Counted from the first letter of the stretch, positions 44,669 through 56,801 are shown. The stretch: DNA of 64,000 nucleotides from Bostrychus sinensis (GCA_020698575.1 CM036255.1:34324813-34388812); one strand, 5' to 3'. The notes: generated by a model from the sequence alone, not told the origin. A program made the numbers and translations.

Positions 44669-47600
44669 GTGTGTCTGTGTGAGGCCGGTGTGTCTGTGTG
44701 AGGCAGGTGTGTGTCTGTGTGAGGCAGGTGTGTGTCTGTGTGAGGCCGGTGTGTGTCTGTGTGAGGCTGTGTGAGGTTCGTGTGTGTCTATGTGAGGTGG
44801 TGTGTGTCTGTGTGAGGCTGGTGTGTGTCTGTGTGAGGCTGGTGTGTGTCTGTGTGAGGCTGGTGTGTGTCTGTGTGAGGTTGGTGTGTGTCTGTGTGAG
44901 GCTGGCGTGTGTCTATGTGAGGTGGTGTGTGTCTGTGTGAGGCTGGTGTGTGTCTGTGTGAGGCTGGTGTGTGTCTGTGTGAGGCTGTGTGAGGTTCGTG
45001 TGTGTCTGTGTGAGGTTGGTGTGTGTCTGTGTGAGGCTGGCGTGTGTCTATGTGAGGTGGTGTGTGTCTGTGTGAGGCTGGCGTGTGTCTATGTGAGGTT
45101 GGTGTGTGTCTGTGTGAGGTTGGTGTGTGTCTGTGTGAGGCTGGCGTGTGTCTGTGTGAGACTGGCGTGTGTCTGTGTGAGGCTGGTGTGTGTCTGTGTG
45201 AGGTGGCGTGTGTCTGTGTGAGACTGGTGTGTGTCTGTGTGAGGCTGGTGTGTGTCTGTGTGAGGCCGGTGTGTGTCTGTGTGAGGCCGGTGTGTGTCTG
45301 TGTGAGGCCGGTGTGTGTCTGTGTGAGGCCGGTGTGTGTCTGTGTGAGGCCGGTGTGTGTCTGTGTGAGGCCGGTGTGTGTGTGTGTCTGTGTGAGGCTG
45401 GTGTGTGTTTGTGTGAGGCTGGCGTGTGTCTGTGTGAGGCTGGCGTGTGTCTGTGTGAGGCTGGATGTGTCTGTGTGAGGCTGTGTGAGGCTGTGTGAGG
45501 CAGGTGTGTGTCTGTGTGAGGCAGGCGTGTGTCTGTGTGAGGCTGGCGTGTGTCTGTGTGAGGCTGTGTGAGGTTCGTGTGTGTCTGTGTGAGGTTCGTG
45601 TGTGTCTGTGTGAGGCTGGCGTGTGTCTGTGTGAGGCTGGCGTGTGTCTGTGTGAAGCTGTCGTGTGTCTGTGTGAGGCTGGCGTGTGTCTGTGTGAGGC
45701 TGGCGTGTGTCTGTGTGAGGCTGGCGTGTGTCTGTGTGAGGCTGGCGTGTGTCTGTGTGAGGCTGGTGTGTGTCTGTGTGAGGTTGGTGTGTGTCTGTGT
45801 GAGGCTGGCGTGTGTCTATGTGAGGTGGTGTGTGTCTGTGTGAGGCTGGTGTGTGTCTGTGTGAGGCTGGTGTGTGTCTGTGTGAGGCTGTGTGAGGTTC
45901 GTGTGTGTCTGTGTGAGGTTGGTGTGTGTCTGTGTGAGGCTGGCGTGTGTCTATGTGAGGTGGTGTGTGTCTGTGTGAGGCTGGCGTGTGTCTATGTGAG
46001 GTTGGTGTGTGTCTGTGTGAGGTTGGTGTGTGTCTGTGTGAGGCTGGCGTGTGTCTGTGTGAGACTGGCGTGTGTCTGTGTGAGGCTGGTGTGTGTCTGT
46101 GTGAGGTGGCGTGTGTCTGTGTGAGACTGGTGTGTGTCTGTGTGAGGCTGGTGTGTGTCTGTGTGAGGCCGGTGTGTGTCTGTGTGAGGCCGGTGTGTGT
46201 CTGTGTGAGGCCGGTGTGTGTCTGTGTGAGGCCGGTGTGTGTCTGTGTGAGGCCGGTGTGTGTGTGTGTCTGTGTGAGGCTGGTGTGTGTTTGTGTGAGG
46301 CTGGCGTGTGTCTGTGTGAGGCTGGCGTGTGTCTGTGTGAGGCTGGATGTGTCTGTGTGAGGCTGTGTGAGGCAGGTGTGTGTCTGTGTGAGGCAGGCGT
46401 GTGTCTGTGTGAGGCTGGCGTGTGTCTGTGTGAGGCTGTGTGAGGTTCGTGTGTGTCTGTGTGAGGTTCGTGTGTGTCTGTGTGAGGCTGGCGTGTGTCT
46501 GTGTGAGGCTGGCGTGTGTCTGTGTGAAGCTGTCGTGTGTCTGTGTGAGGCTGGCGTGTGTCTGTGTGAGGCTGGCGTGTGTCTGTGTGAGGCTGGCGTG
46601 TGTCTGTGTGAGGCTGGCGTGTGTCTGTGTGAGGCTGGTGTGTGTCTGTGTGAGGTTGGTGTGTGTCTGTGTGAGGCTGGCGTGTGTCTATGTGAGGTGG
46701 TGTGTGTCTGTGTGAGGCTGGTGTGTGTCTGTGTGAGGCTGGTGTGTGTCTGTGTGAGGCTGTGTGAGGTTCGTGTGTGTCTGTGTGAGGTTGGTGTGTG
46801 TCTGTGTGAGGCTGGCGTGTGTCTATGTGAGGTGGTGTGTGTCTGTGTGAGGCTGGCGTGTGTCTATGTGAGGTTGGTGTGTGTCTGTGTGAGGTTGGTG
46901 TGTGTCTGTGTGAGGCTGGCGTGTGTCTGTGTGAGACTGGCGTGTGTCTGTGTGAGGCTGGTGTGTGTCTGTGTGAGGTGGCGTGTGTCTGTGTGAGACT
47001 GGTGTGTGTCTGTGTGAGGCTGGTGTGTGTCTGTGTGAGGCCGGTGTGTGTCTGTGTGAGGCCGGTGTGTGTCTGTGTGAGGCCGGTGTGTGTCTGTGTG
47101 AGGCCGGTGTGTGTCTGTGTGAGGCCGGTGTGTGTCTGTGTGAGGCCGGCGTGTGTTTGTGTGAGGCTGGCGTGTGTCTGTGTGAGGCTGGTGTGTGTCT
47201 GTGTGAGGCCGGTGTGTGTCTGTGTGAGGCCGGTGTGTGTCTGTGTGAGGCCGGTGTGTGTCTGTGTGAGGCCGGTGTGTGTCTGTGTGAGGCCGGTGTG
47301 TGTCTGTGTGAGGCCGGTGTGTGTTTGTGTGAGGCTGGCGTGTGTCTGTGTGAGGCTGGTGTGTGTCTGTGTGAGGCCGGTGTGTGTCTGTGTGAGGCCG
47401 GTGTGTGTGTGTGTCTGTGTGAGGCTGGTGTGTGTTTGTGTGAGGCTGGCGTGTGTCTGTGTGAGGCTGGCGTGTGTCTGTGTGAGGCTGGATGTGTCTG
47501 TGTGAGGCTGTGTGAGGCAGGTGTGTGTCTGTGTGAGGCAGGCGTGTGTCTGTGTGAGGCTGGCGTGTGTCTGTGTGAGGCTGTGTGAGGTTCGTGTGTG

Positions 47601-49043
47601 TCTGTGTGAGGTTCGTGTGTGTCTGTGTGAGGCTGGCGTGTGTCTGTGTGAGGCTGGCGTGTGTCTGTGTGAAGCTGTCGTGTGTCTGTGTGAGGCTGGC
47701 GTGTGTCTGTGTGAGGCTGGCGTGTGTCTGTGTGAGGCTGGCGTGTGTCTGTGTGAGGCTGGCGTGTGTCTGTGTGAGGCTGGTGTGTGTCTGTGTGAGG
47801 TTGGTGTGTGTCTGTGTGAGGCTGGCGTGTGTCTATGTGAGGTGGTGTGTGTCTGTGTGAGGCTGGTGTGTGTCTGTGTGAGGCTGGTGTGTGTCTGTGT
47901 GAGGCTGTGTGAGGTTCGTGTGTGTCTGTGTGAGGTTGGTGTGTGTCTGTGTGAGGCTGGCGTGTGTCTATGTGAGGTGGTGTGTGTCTGTGTGAGGCTG
48001 GCGTGTGTCTATGTGAGGTTGGTGTGTGTCTGTGTGAGGTTGGTGTGTGTCTGTGTGAGGCTGGCGTGTGTCTGTGTGAGACTGGCGTGTGTCTGTGTGA
48101 GGCTGGTGTGTGTCTGTGTGAGGTGGCGTGTGTCTGTGTGAGACTGGTGTGTGTCTGTGTGAGGCTGGTGTGTGTCTGTGTGAGGCCGGTGTGTGTCTGT
48201 GTGAGGCCGGTGTGTGTCTGTGTGAGGCCGGTGTGTGTCTGTGTGAGGCCGGTGTGTGTCTGTGTGAGGCCGGTGTGTGTCTGTGTGAGGCCGGTGTGTG
48301 TTTGTGTGAGGCTGGCGTGTGTCTGTGTGAGGCTGGCGTGTGTCTGTGTGAGGCTGGATGTGTCTGTGTGAGGCTGTGTGAGGCAGGTGTGTGTCTGTGT
48401 GAGGCAGGTGTGTGTCTGTGTGAGGCTGGCGTGTGTCTGTGTGAGGCTGTGTGAGGTTCGTGTGTGTCTGTGTGAGGTTCGTGTGTGTCTGTGTGAGGCT
48501 GGCGTGTGTCTGTGTGAGGCTGGCGTGTGTCTGTGTGAAGCTGTCGTGTGTCTGTGTGAGGCTGGCGTGTGTCTGTGTGAGGCTGGCGTGTGTCTGTGTG
48601 AGGCTGGCGTGTGTCTGTGTGAGGCTGGCGTGTGTCTGTGTGAGGCTGGCGTGTGTCTGTGTGTGTCTGTGTGTGTCTGTGTGAAGCTGGTGTGTGTCTG
48701 TGTGTGTCTGTGTAAAGCTGTCGTGTGTCTTTGTGAGGCTGGCGTGTGTCTGTGTGAGGCTGGCGTGTGTCTGTGTGAGGCTGGCGTGTGTCTGTGTGAG
48801 GCTGGCGTGTGTCTGTGTGAGGCTGGCGTGTGTCTGTGTGAGGCTGGCGTGTGTCTGTGTGTGTCTGTGTGTGTCTGTGGGAGGCTGGCGTGTGTCTGTG
48901 TGAGGCTGGCGTGTGTCTGTGTGTGTCTGTGTGTGTCTGTGTGAGGCAGGCGTGTGTCTGTGTGTGTCTGTGTGTGTCTGTGTGTGTCTGTGTGAAGCTG
49001 GTGTGTGTCTGTGTGAGGTTGGTGTGTGTCTGTGTGAGGCAGG
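44669..49043. repeat. 21-bp minisatellite with higher-order repeats
   Basis: Basic unit gtgtgtctgtgtgaggctggc with two- and one-unit variants. Large blocks recur almost identically: the pattern starting at 45495 returns at 46367 (+872), 47512 (+1145) and 48378 (+866). The long middle block contains an extra run of gaggccgg units at about 47130-47400. Unit length divisible by three keeps several frames open; none is a gene. Confidence 0.97.
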
Positions 49044-49668
49044 GCTATAGAAATAAAACTGAATTGAATGGAATTGAGGTGGATGTAATGTAAAATTTGG
49101 TTTTATTCCTGCGAAGGGATTTATCAAATAAATAAAATAAAATAAAAAAACAGGTTTACTTAAAGGCAGAATAAAATGTATCTCTGTCGTTATGTCATAT
49201 TTTTAACGTACTAATTTTATTTCTTTGGTCATCATGAATTACGATTAAATAAATGTTGTACACTCGAGGAGAGCAACATAAATTCAGGCCTAACTTCTGA
49301 ATTTTAGATACAGGCCTAGTTCTTCATAAACTCAACAAACGACCACAGGAGCAGAGGGAGAATCTGTCTCCAGCCAAATCTGCCTTTGGTGGTTGGCGAG
49401 TGTTAAAGTCAGGATCTGGTCAGGATCTGTCAGAACTGGTCCAGAGAAGGAAGGGAGGTGTCCCGGAGACAGGTGACCTCTCGTGGGGAGCGAAGTCTCC
49501 GAGGTTTACCCAGAAACGCTCCAGACTCTGAGATATTTCCGGATTAAGCCTGATCCTGATCCCGCAGAGGTTTAATTGTTGTTGGGATTAATGTGGCTCC
49601 AAAGTTCAGTCTCCACCTGGGACTAAGTCAGTGGTTCTCCAACTTTCACAACAAGTACCATCTTTAAT
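49044..49668. other. Intergenic, no gene recognised
   Basis: AT-rich near 49100-49320 with an AAATA run, then mixed sequence. Nothing assigned. Confidence 0.3.
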
Positions 49669-51306
49669 GGACTAAACAGGACTAAACCAGGACTAAACCA
49701 GGACTAAACCAGGTCTAAACCAGGACTAAACCAGGTCTAAACCAGGACTAAACCAGGACTAAACCAGGACTAAACCAGGTCTAAACCAGGACTAAACCAG
49801 GTCTAAACCAGGACTAAACCAGGTCTAAACCAGGACTAAACCAGGTCTAAACCAGGACTAAACCAGGTCTAAACCAGGACTAAACCAGGTCTAAACCAGG
49901 ACTAAACCAGGACTAAACCAGGACTAAACCAGGACTAAACCTGGACTAAACCTGCACTAAACCTGGACTAAACCAGGACTAAACCAGGTCTAAACCAGGT
50001 CTAAACCAGGACTAAACCAGGACTAAACCAGGTCTAAACCAGGACTAAACCAGGACTAAACCAGGTCTAAACCAGGACTAAACCAGGACTAAACCAGGTC
50101 TAAACCAGGACTAAACCAGGACTAAACCAGGTCTAAACCAGGACTAAACCAGGACTAAACCAGGTCTAAACCAGGACTAAACCAGGACTAAACCAGGACT
50201 AAACCAGGACTAAACCAGGTCTAAACCAGGTCTAAACCAGGACTAAACCAGGACTAAAACAGGTCTAAACCAGGACTAAACCAGGACTAAACCAGGACTA
50301 AACCAGGACTAAACCAGGTCTAAACCAGGACTAAACCAGGTCTAAACCAGGACTAAACCAGGACTAAACCAGGACTAAACCAGGTCTAAACCAGGACTAA
50401 ACCAGGACTAAACCAGGACTAAACCAGGACCAAGCCAGGACTAAACCAGGACTAAACCAGGACTAAACCAGGTCTAAACCAGGACTAAACCAGGACTAAA
50501 CCAGGACTAAATCAGGTCTAAACCAGGTCTAAACCAGGACTAAACCAGGACTAAACCAGGTCTAAACCAGGTCTAAACCAGGACTAAACCAGGTCTAAAC
50601 CAGGTCTAAACCAGGACTAAACCAGGACTAAACCAGGTCTAAACCAGGACTAAACCAGGACTAAACCAGGACTAAACCAGGTCTAAACCAGGACTAAACC
50701 AGGACCAAGCCAGGACTAAACCAGGACTAAACCAGGACTAAACCAGGTCTAAACCAGGTCTAAACCAGGTCTAAACCAGGACTAAACCAGGTCTAAACCA
50801 GGTCTAAACCAGGACTAAACCAGGACTAAACCAGGACTAAACCAGGACCAAGCCAGGACTAAACCAGGACTAAACCAGGTCTAAACCAGGTCTAAACCAG
50901 GACTAAACCAGGACTAAACCAGGACTAAACCAGGACTAAATCAGGTCTAAACCAGGTCTAAACCAGGACTAAACCAGGACTAAACCAGGACTAAACCAGG
51001 TCTAAACCAGGACTAAACCAGGACCAAGCCAGGACCAAGCCAGGACCAAGCCAGGACCAAACCAGGACCAAACCAGGTCTAAGCCAGGACTAAACCTGGA
51101 CTAAACCTGGACTAAACCTGGACTAAACCAGGACTAAACCAGGACTAAACCAGGACTAAACCAGGTCTAAGCCAGGACTAAACCTGGACTAAACCTGGAC
51201 TAAACCTGGACTAAACCTGGACTAAACCAGGACTAAACCAGGACTAAACTAGGACTAAACCAGGACTACACCAGGGCTAAACCAGGGCTAAACCAGGACT
51301 AAACCG
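49669..51306 (+). repeat. 11-bp minisatellite, third array (CTAAACCAGGW)
   Basis: About 148 copies of the unit found at 15435 and, inverted, at 16839. Variants (ggaccaagccag, aacctggacta) cluster in the last 500 bases. A hAT-like element abuts its right end. Confidence 0.95.
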
Positions 51307-51746
51307 TAGGGGTATAACGATACGATATGTATCGATTAGAAGTGTTTCGATACGATTCAAGAACGATATTGGCTAGTTTGGAACGATACGATTCAACACC
51401 TTCGTATCGATATTCGATACAGCAACTTTTTGCCAAAAAATCATAAAAGTTTACTCTCAGATGTAGCACCGTGGCCGGGGTTGATTATGTCCAGCAGACA
51501 GAGAGTGAAGAAAAGTTGAATATAACATTTTATTTAATTAAAAACACAAAATTTATCTCCAAAAAGTCATATCTGGTTTTATTTTTAATATATAAATTTC
51601 AAATTTTGATATTTCCGATATTATCGATCGATACTTCATGTGTATTGATATTCACTTCTTAGAAAACGATACGATTTGATACAAGGTCATGTGTATCGAT
51701 GTTGTATCATAGGAAAAAAAATCAATACTGTATCGTTACAGCCCTA
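51307..51746. mobile_element. hAT-like non-autonomous element
   Basis: 440 bp. Starts TAGGGGTATAACGATAC and ends GTATCGTTACAGCCCTA, 17-bp inverted repeats with three mismatches. Flanking octamers ctaaaccg and ctaaagca match at six of eight positions, an eroded target duplication. The interior is rich in ATCGATA. Confidence 0.75.
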
Positions 51747-51754
51747 CTAAAGCA

Positions 51755-51860
51755 GAAGGCCTAGAGGAAGAGCAGAGAGGAGGTTTATGAGAAGTTAGTT
51801 GTGTGAGAAGAGGATGCAGAGGATTCACTGTGGACTCCTCAGAAGGGACCAGAGGAGGAG
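51755..51860 (+). mobile_element. RTE-like LINE fragment
   Basis: gaaggcctagaggaagagc, gaggaggtttatga and gagaagaggatgcagagga match the coding remnant at 3765-3935. Confidence 0.5.
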
Positions 51861-52109
51861 GAGACAGATAACGAAACAATCAGGCAACAGTTTTGATGAT
51901 TTATTTGCTAATTATTATAAAAAGAAGACATTAAAACAATTGAGGCACACGAGGAACACACACAGAGCTAAATAAGAATGTTTCTTACTGAGATTCTGCA
52001 GAGTCACGACGAGGAACACGACACTGGAATCTGGAGAAATCAGACACAGCACAGGTTTTCTGTCGGGATTGTTCTCTTCAAGACTTTATGTTCTGCAAAA
52101 TCAGCGTTT

Positions 52110-52400
52110 CTAAGAGAAAAGAGAAACACAGAGAGAAGAGAAGCACAGAGACAAATGGAGACAGAGAGAAGAGAAGCACAGAGACAAACAGAGAGAAGAG
52201 AAGCACAGAGACAAACAGAGACAGAGAGAAGAGAAGCACAGAGACAAACAGAGAAGAGAAGCACAGAGATAAACAGAGAGAAGAGAAGCACAGAGATAAA
52301 CAGAGAGAAGAGAAGCACAGAGACAAACAGAGACAGAGAGAAGAGAAGCACAGAGACAAACAGAGACAGAGAGAAGAGAAGCACAGAGACAAACAGAGAC
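52110..52400. repeat. AG-rich minisatellite (GAGAAGAGAAGCACAGAGAC type)
   Basis: About ten units of 27-33 bp: agagaagcacagagac + aaacagaga with an optional cagaga insertion. Confidence 0.9.
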
Positions 52401-53661
52401 CACTGAACACAGCTACAGTTTTAAGATCTTTATTATTTATCAAAGAGAAGTGTTTAGGCTCAGTGCGTGTGTATTTCTGTTGTATAACATTTCTTATCAC
52501 ACCTTTTTTTATGTTTTCTATTCAGGCTCCATCACCATTTGTTCTAAATTAGAAGGACATTTGTAAACGCAGCAGCGGGAAGTCACACACAGTCTGTAAA
52601 ATGTATAAAACCGGACAAAGTGAGGCTGAGTCTGCTCACATTTGTCAGGTCTCAGTTTATCAAAGCCAATGCCAAAGTCCAAGTCTTTAGAAGTCCAGAT
52701 TTACAAAGTGAACCTGTGAACGCTCCGTGTTTTTTTAAAGTTCACTCGATGGATTTGTCTTGATTCTGGTTCCTATCACGTTTTCTCATTTCTCTGCATC
52801 GACTTTGTTTTATTCTGTGTTTTCTAGGGCTGGGTATTTCCAACAACCTCACGATACGTTTCCCGATACATTCACAAAGCACAGGGTCCAACAAGTTTCC
52901 ATGGATGTTTTATATTCTGTGTATTGGCTGTGTGTGATAAAACCTAACCAACGTGACAATAACAGACATTGGTACATACAATAATACACATTTTAACAAG
53001 CTTTAATATAAACTTACAGCCTTAACTGGCAGCTGTGGCTTATCTCGCCTACGTCTGGTCTGTGTTGAGCTGTAATGTCCCAGCAGTGGAACTCTCTCTG
53101 TTCCCAGGATGCAGTGATTATTTCAGGCCAAGTTAGACACAAGAGGATCAGTGACTTTGTTCTCTCTCAGTTTACAAACGCACGCCGTCACCTGGACCCT
53201 CTCCTGCAATCTTCAGGAGGGGCTTGTGGCTTGTTGTTTGTACGCAGCCCCCCCACTTTTCACACCCGGAGCCCATCCTTGGGGGCCCCTAGTGCTGACT
53301 CCGGAGCATCAGCTGTTTGTACGCAGCTGATGACGCGCGCGCCGCTGTGGATGCGCTGCACGTAAATCCCCGTGCTCTCCACGACTTGTTTGTGCTTCAC
53401 TTTTCTCCGTAGAGTTAAGTTGTGCGTTAGATCGAGTAAGTGTAGGGGTAATATCAGCGCTGAAACTGCTGTCACTCTGCTCTTGTATTTGTTAGCTTTG
53501 CGCTGTTAGCAGCCGCGCTAATTAAGCATCAGACCCCGCCCCGTCGCACCCGGACTCTCTCCTCTTGTGTAACACACGGTGGCGCTGTGTTGTGCTAACG
53601 TTACCTGTTGCTAGCGGCAGATGAGCGTAGTCCTGAGTGAAGACAGAGATGTGTAGAGTGG
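52401..53661. other. Intergenic; a possible hAT-like end at 52825
   Basis: 52825 starts TAGGGCTGGGTATTTCC and continues with cacgatacg, wording typical of a fish hAT-like left end; a candidate partner end (cacagccctt) lies at about 54870, but the pairing is unproven. Around 53220-53350 the sequence is GC-rich and contains a short perfect hairpin. Confidence 0.35.
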
Positions 53662-53848
53662 CTGCAGTAACGTTACTTCGCTGCGGTAACGTTACTTCGC
53701 TGCGGTAACGTTACTTCGCTGCGGTAACGTTACTTCGCTGCGGTAACGTTACTTCGCTGCAGTAACGTTACTTCGTTGCAGTAACGTTACTTCGCTGCAG
53801 TAACGTTACTTCGCTGCAGTAACGTTACTTCGCTGCAGTAACGTTACT
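53662..53848. repeat. 19-bp minisatellite containing palindromic TAACGTTA
   Basis: About ten near-perfect copies of gctgc(a/g)gtaacgttacttc. Each unit holds the palindrome gtaacgttac. Confidence 0.95.
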
Positions 53849-54075
53849 CCTGACTCCTTTGTGTTTTAAAGTCCAGAGTTGTCAATTCCCCTCAAGTTTT
53901 GCAGACTGAAAAAAACACCGGGCCCCTCCATGTTTGTTTGTTTGTTTACTAGACACTGCTGTGTGCTGCGGTGCTGCCACCTATGGCAGAAATGTGTACT
54001 GCACCTCAGGGAACAGCTTCAAAACTGCCGTTCCAGAGGTTTACAACATATTAACATCATTTAAACAGCTGTAAC

Positions 54076-54786
54076 TAGGGATGCACCGATACCACTTTTT
54101 TTCAAACCGATACGAGTACGAGTACTTCCATTTGAGTACTCGCCGATACCGAGTACCGATACGAGTACTTATATAGGGGTTACTTTATAGTTTATACAGT
54201 CACACTGCTGTATCTCATTCATCCCATACTGTGTCGTCTTTTTGCCCTCTATCCCCGCTCTGCGATGCTAAGTTATTTTTACAACAGAGAGGTTTGAACA
54301 CAGCTAACCATGGCTAAAACTTGCTCAACATGGACATGTTATACCTCATTTTAAAGCTTAGATTCTCCTCTATGCAGTCGCTAAAATCATTTTAAAGACA
54401 GACTGAGCATCTGCGCATAACCAGCGGAGATTTGCCAAGACATACAGCAGCTAACACAATTAGCAACGGTACTTCTTAAGCTTTATCAGACAACAACTGC
54501 TTCGCGCTCATATAATTTTCGGGACAACTAGGACAACAAAAGGACAACTGCTTAAGTTTCAGGACTCACATATGATTTGGGATAAGTCTGGTTGAGGAGA
54601 ATGTAAACTCAGCTTTGCTTTTATCTCCATACAGTTCACTTTGAAATCCATCCACAGGTCTCTCACTGCTCAGCTGAGAGAGGAATGTCACGTGACAACG
54701 CTGTAAAGTGGTATCGGTTGTTGGTATCGGCCCACTTTTATGAATACGAGTACGAGTACTTGGACATGGTATCGGTACCATCCCTA
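54076..54786. mobile_element. hAT-like non-autonomous element with perfect 8-bp target duplication
   Basis: 711 bp. Starts TAGGGATGCACCGATACC and ends GGTATCGGTACCATCCCTA; flanked by gctgtaac at 54068-54075 and 54787-54794. Repeated tacgagtacgagtac stands next to both ends. No transposase frame. Confidence 0.9.
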
Positions 54787-54942
54787 GCTGTAACGATACA
54801 GTCGCATGTGTATCAATACCTGTATCGTCTAGAAGTACTTCACAATATATCACCGTATCGATTTTTTAAGCACAGCCCTTATTTATTCCACTGCTCTCTG
54901 ATCTGTACAAACCTTTTATTCCTGATACTGGCTGCTCAGATT

Positions 54943-55035
54943 CTTCTGTCTCTGTCTCTCTCTCTCTGTCCCTGTCTCTCTCTCTGTCTCTGTCTCTGTC
55001 TCTGTCTCTCTCTGTCTGTCCTCTCTCTTTCTGCA
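54943..55035. repeat. TCTC/TCTG simple repeat
   Basis: Pyrimidine-rich mix of tctc and tctg. Confidence 0.85.
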
Positions 55036-55414
55036 CTTCCACTCACACCACAGTCAGTAACACTGAAGCTGCTAACGCTAACGCTGTTAACGCTGCAGTC
55101 AGTAACACTCTGTCACCTCCTCCTGCTCTCTGCCAACTCAAAACTCTCAGCACAACAGAGCTACCACGGCTTTTATCAATACCTGCGCTCGTAGTCCAAC
55201 ATTTTGACAACTTAAAGCACAACTCAGTGACTTTTTTACTGTACAAAAACAGTTTGAGTCTGTGTGATGTTAAATGACTGAAATGTTTTTGGTGAAATAG
55301 TTGCATGAACTCTTTGCCTCAGTAAACCTGGTCTGATTTATGACTTGATAACTTTTATTTTCCATTTTATTTAAGGTAGCACAGATATTTTTTAGATAAC
55401 AGTATATTTTACAG

Positions 55415-56130
55415 CAGGGGTGTAACTATACAGTAACTATATTGATACGCATTGCAATGTTATTTCAACTTTTCCTTGCTCTGTCTCTGGACATAATCAA
55501 CCCCGGCCGCGATGCTGGATTTGGGAGTAAACTTTTATGATTTTTGGCAAAAAGCTGCTGTATCGATTATCGATATGAAAGTGTTGAATTGTATCGAATC
55601 ATATTAGGGCTGCACGATATGGAGAAAACGTGCGATATTCGATAACTACGTTGAAAACTGCGATAACAATATTATTGCGATATTTGAAAATGGAGCTACT
55701 TTTGGAACATAGTAAGTTAAATTCACTACATTTCACAAAAATATAAGTTCCTGTATTTACAAGTCAAAACAGCCACAAAATCCAAACTTAACACAGACTA
55801 AACCAGGAATAAAACAAGGCTAAGCTGTGACTAAATTAATTAAATTACCACTAAAACTGGACTTTTTAAACATTTTTATTTAGTCACAACACATGTTCTT
55901 TTAAGGCTCTGGTGGAAAATGATTCTTCAGTGTAAATCTCTGTCAGATGGAAGACCACAGCGTTATTGTGATATATTTAGATTCTTGCGATACGGATATT
56001 GCGATAACGATAATTTTGCGATATATTGTGCAGCCCTAAATCATATTGCTCCAAATTAGCCAATATCATTCTTGAATCGTTTTAATTGATACGTATCGTA
56101 CTGTACCAAAAACGTATTGTTACATCCCTA
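55415..56130. mobile_element. Outer hAT-like element, interrupted by a second one
   Basis: Starts CAGGGGTGTAACTATAC and ends GTATTGTTACATCCCTA, which pair imperfectly. Internal text caaccccggccg and aacttttatga resembles 51430-51490, so it is related to the element at 51307. The copy at 55605-56038 sits inside it. No clean target duplication was seen outside. Confidence 0.6.
55605..56038. mobile_element. Nested hAT-like element with perfect 8-bp target duplication
   Basis: 434 bp. Starts TAGGGCTGCACGATAT and ends ATATATTGTGCAGCCCTA; flanked by aatcatat at 55597-55604 and 56039-56046. A nearly identical 434-bp copy lies at 59314-59747. Interior is non-coding, rich in gcgata. Confidence 0.9.
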
Positions 56131-56193
56131 ACTCAGAGCCAACTTTTCTAAATAATAAAGCGTCGTGCGTCTCCCTCTGCTGTTTTTGGGCAG

Positions 56194-56482
56194 AAAACGA
56201 GATTTGCACAGATTCCGAGCGTCGCCGACCCGGAGTCACGGAAGTCTGTCCAGAAAGCGGCACATCGCAGTCAGAGCCGAACAACAAACTCCAGATGGAT
56301 TTATTTCTCAGTTAAAGTCACGGCAGAGCAGAGAAAAAAAACATCTGCACAGATCTGAGGAGGAGAAAAAGAGAGCGAGGGTCACACAGGAGTCAGCTGG
56401 ACTTGTGCTGAACTGTAGGGGGCGCTCCAGAGAGGAACACGAGCCACAAACAGAGAAGAAACCCGAAAGAGTTCAGCTTTAA
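56194..56482 (+). CDS. Candidate terminal coding exon, protein not recognised
   Basis: A good acceptor (tgtttttgggcag) at 56193 opens a frame of 95 codons beginning KRDLHRFRASP and ending KKPERVQL with TAA at 56480-56482, followed about 140 bases later by two AATAAA signals. The peptide is very basic and charged (HLHRSEEEKKRARV), as in a disordered C-terminal tail, and has no domain I recognise. The first base of the exon completes a codon begun upstream. I found no neighbouring exon; the nearest upstream non-repeat sequence is occupied by hAT-like elements. It may equally be chance. Confidence 0.35.
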
Positions 56483-56622
56483 TATTTTGTTCATCTGTTA
56501 AACATTAAAAACCAGACTGGGCTCTGGTCTGTAAAGGTAAAGTTAGATGATTGTTTTGTCTTATGAGGTTGTGGGTTAGACTTCTCCTGACTCCTGCGTA
56601 AGTGTGTTTTAGATTCCTGTAA

Positions 56623-56638
56623 AATAAAGTAAAATAAA
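56623..56638 (+). terminator. Two poly(A) signals
   Basis: AATAAA at 56623-56628 and 56633-56638, suitably placed after the stop codon at 56482. Confidence 0.4.
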
Positions 56639-56801
56639 GCTGAAATGAGCCGCCTCCAGTCTCAGAAAGGAGCAGAAATGTAGAGTTAGTGTGTGTCGCG
56701 ATGACAGAGGGGAACTGAGGTCACAGAGAGGTCAGTAGGTCTCTCTCTGCTCGGCTGAAGGAAGATAATGAAAGAACAGCTCCAGGCATCGAGACACGGT
56801 T

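Noticed and set aside
43093..49127. Cys-Val and Cys-Leu-Cys-Glu-Ala repeat frames and a Thr/His minus-strand frame
   Set aside because: TG and 21-bp arrays; unit length divisible by three keeps frames open.
52040..52552. Charged EKRSTETNR frames and their complements
   Set aside because: AG-rich minisatellite.
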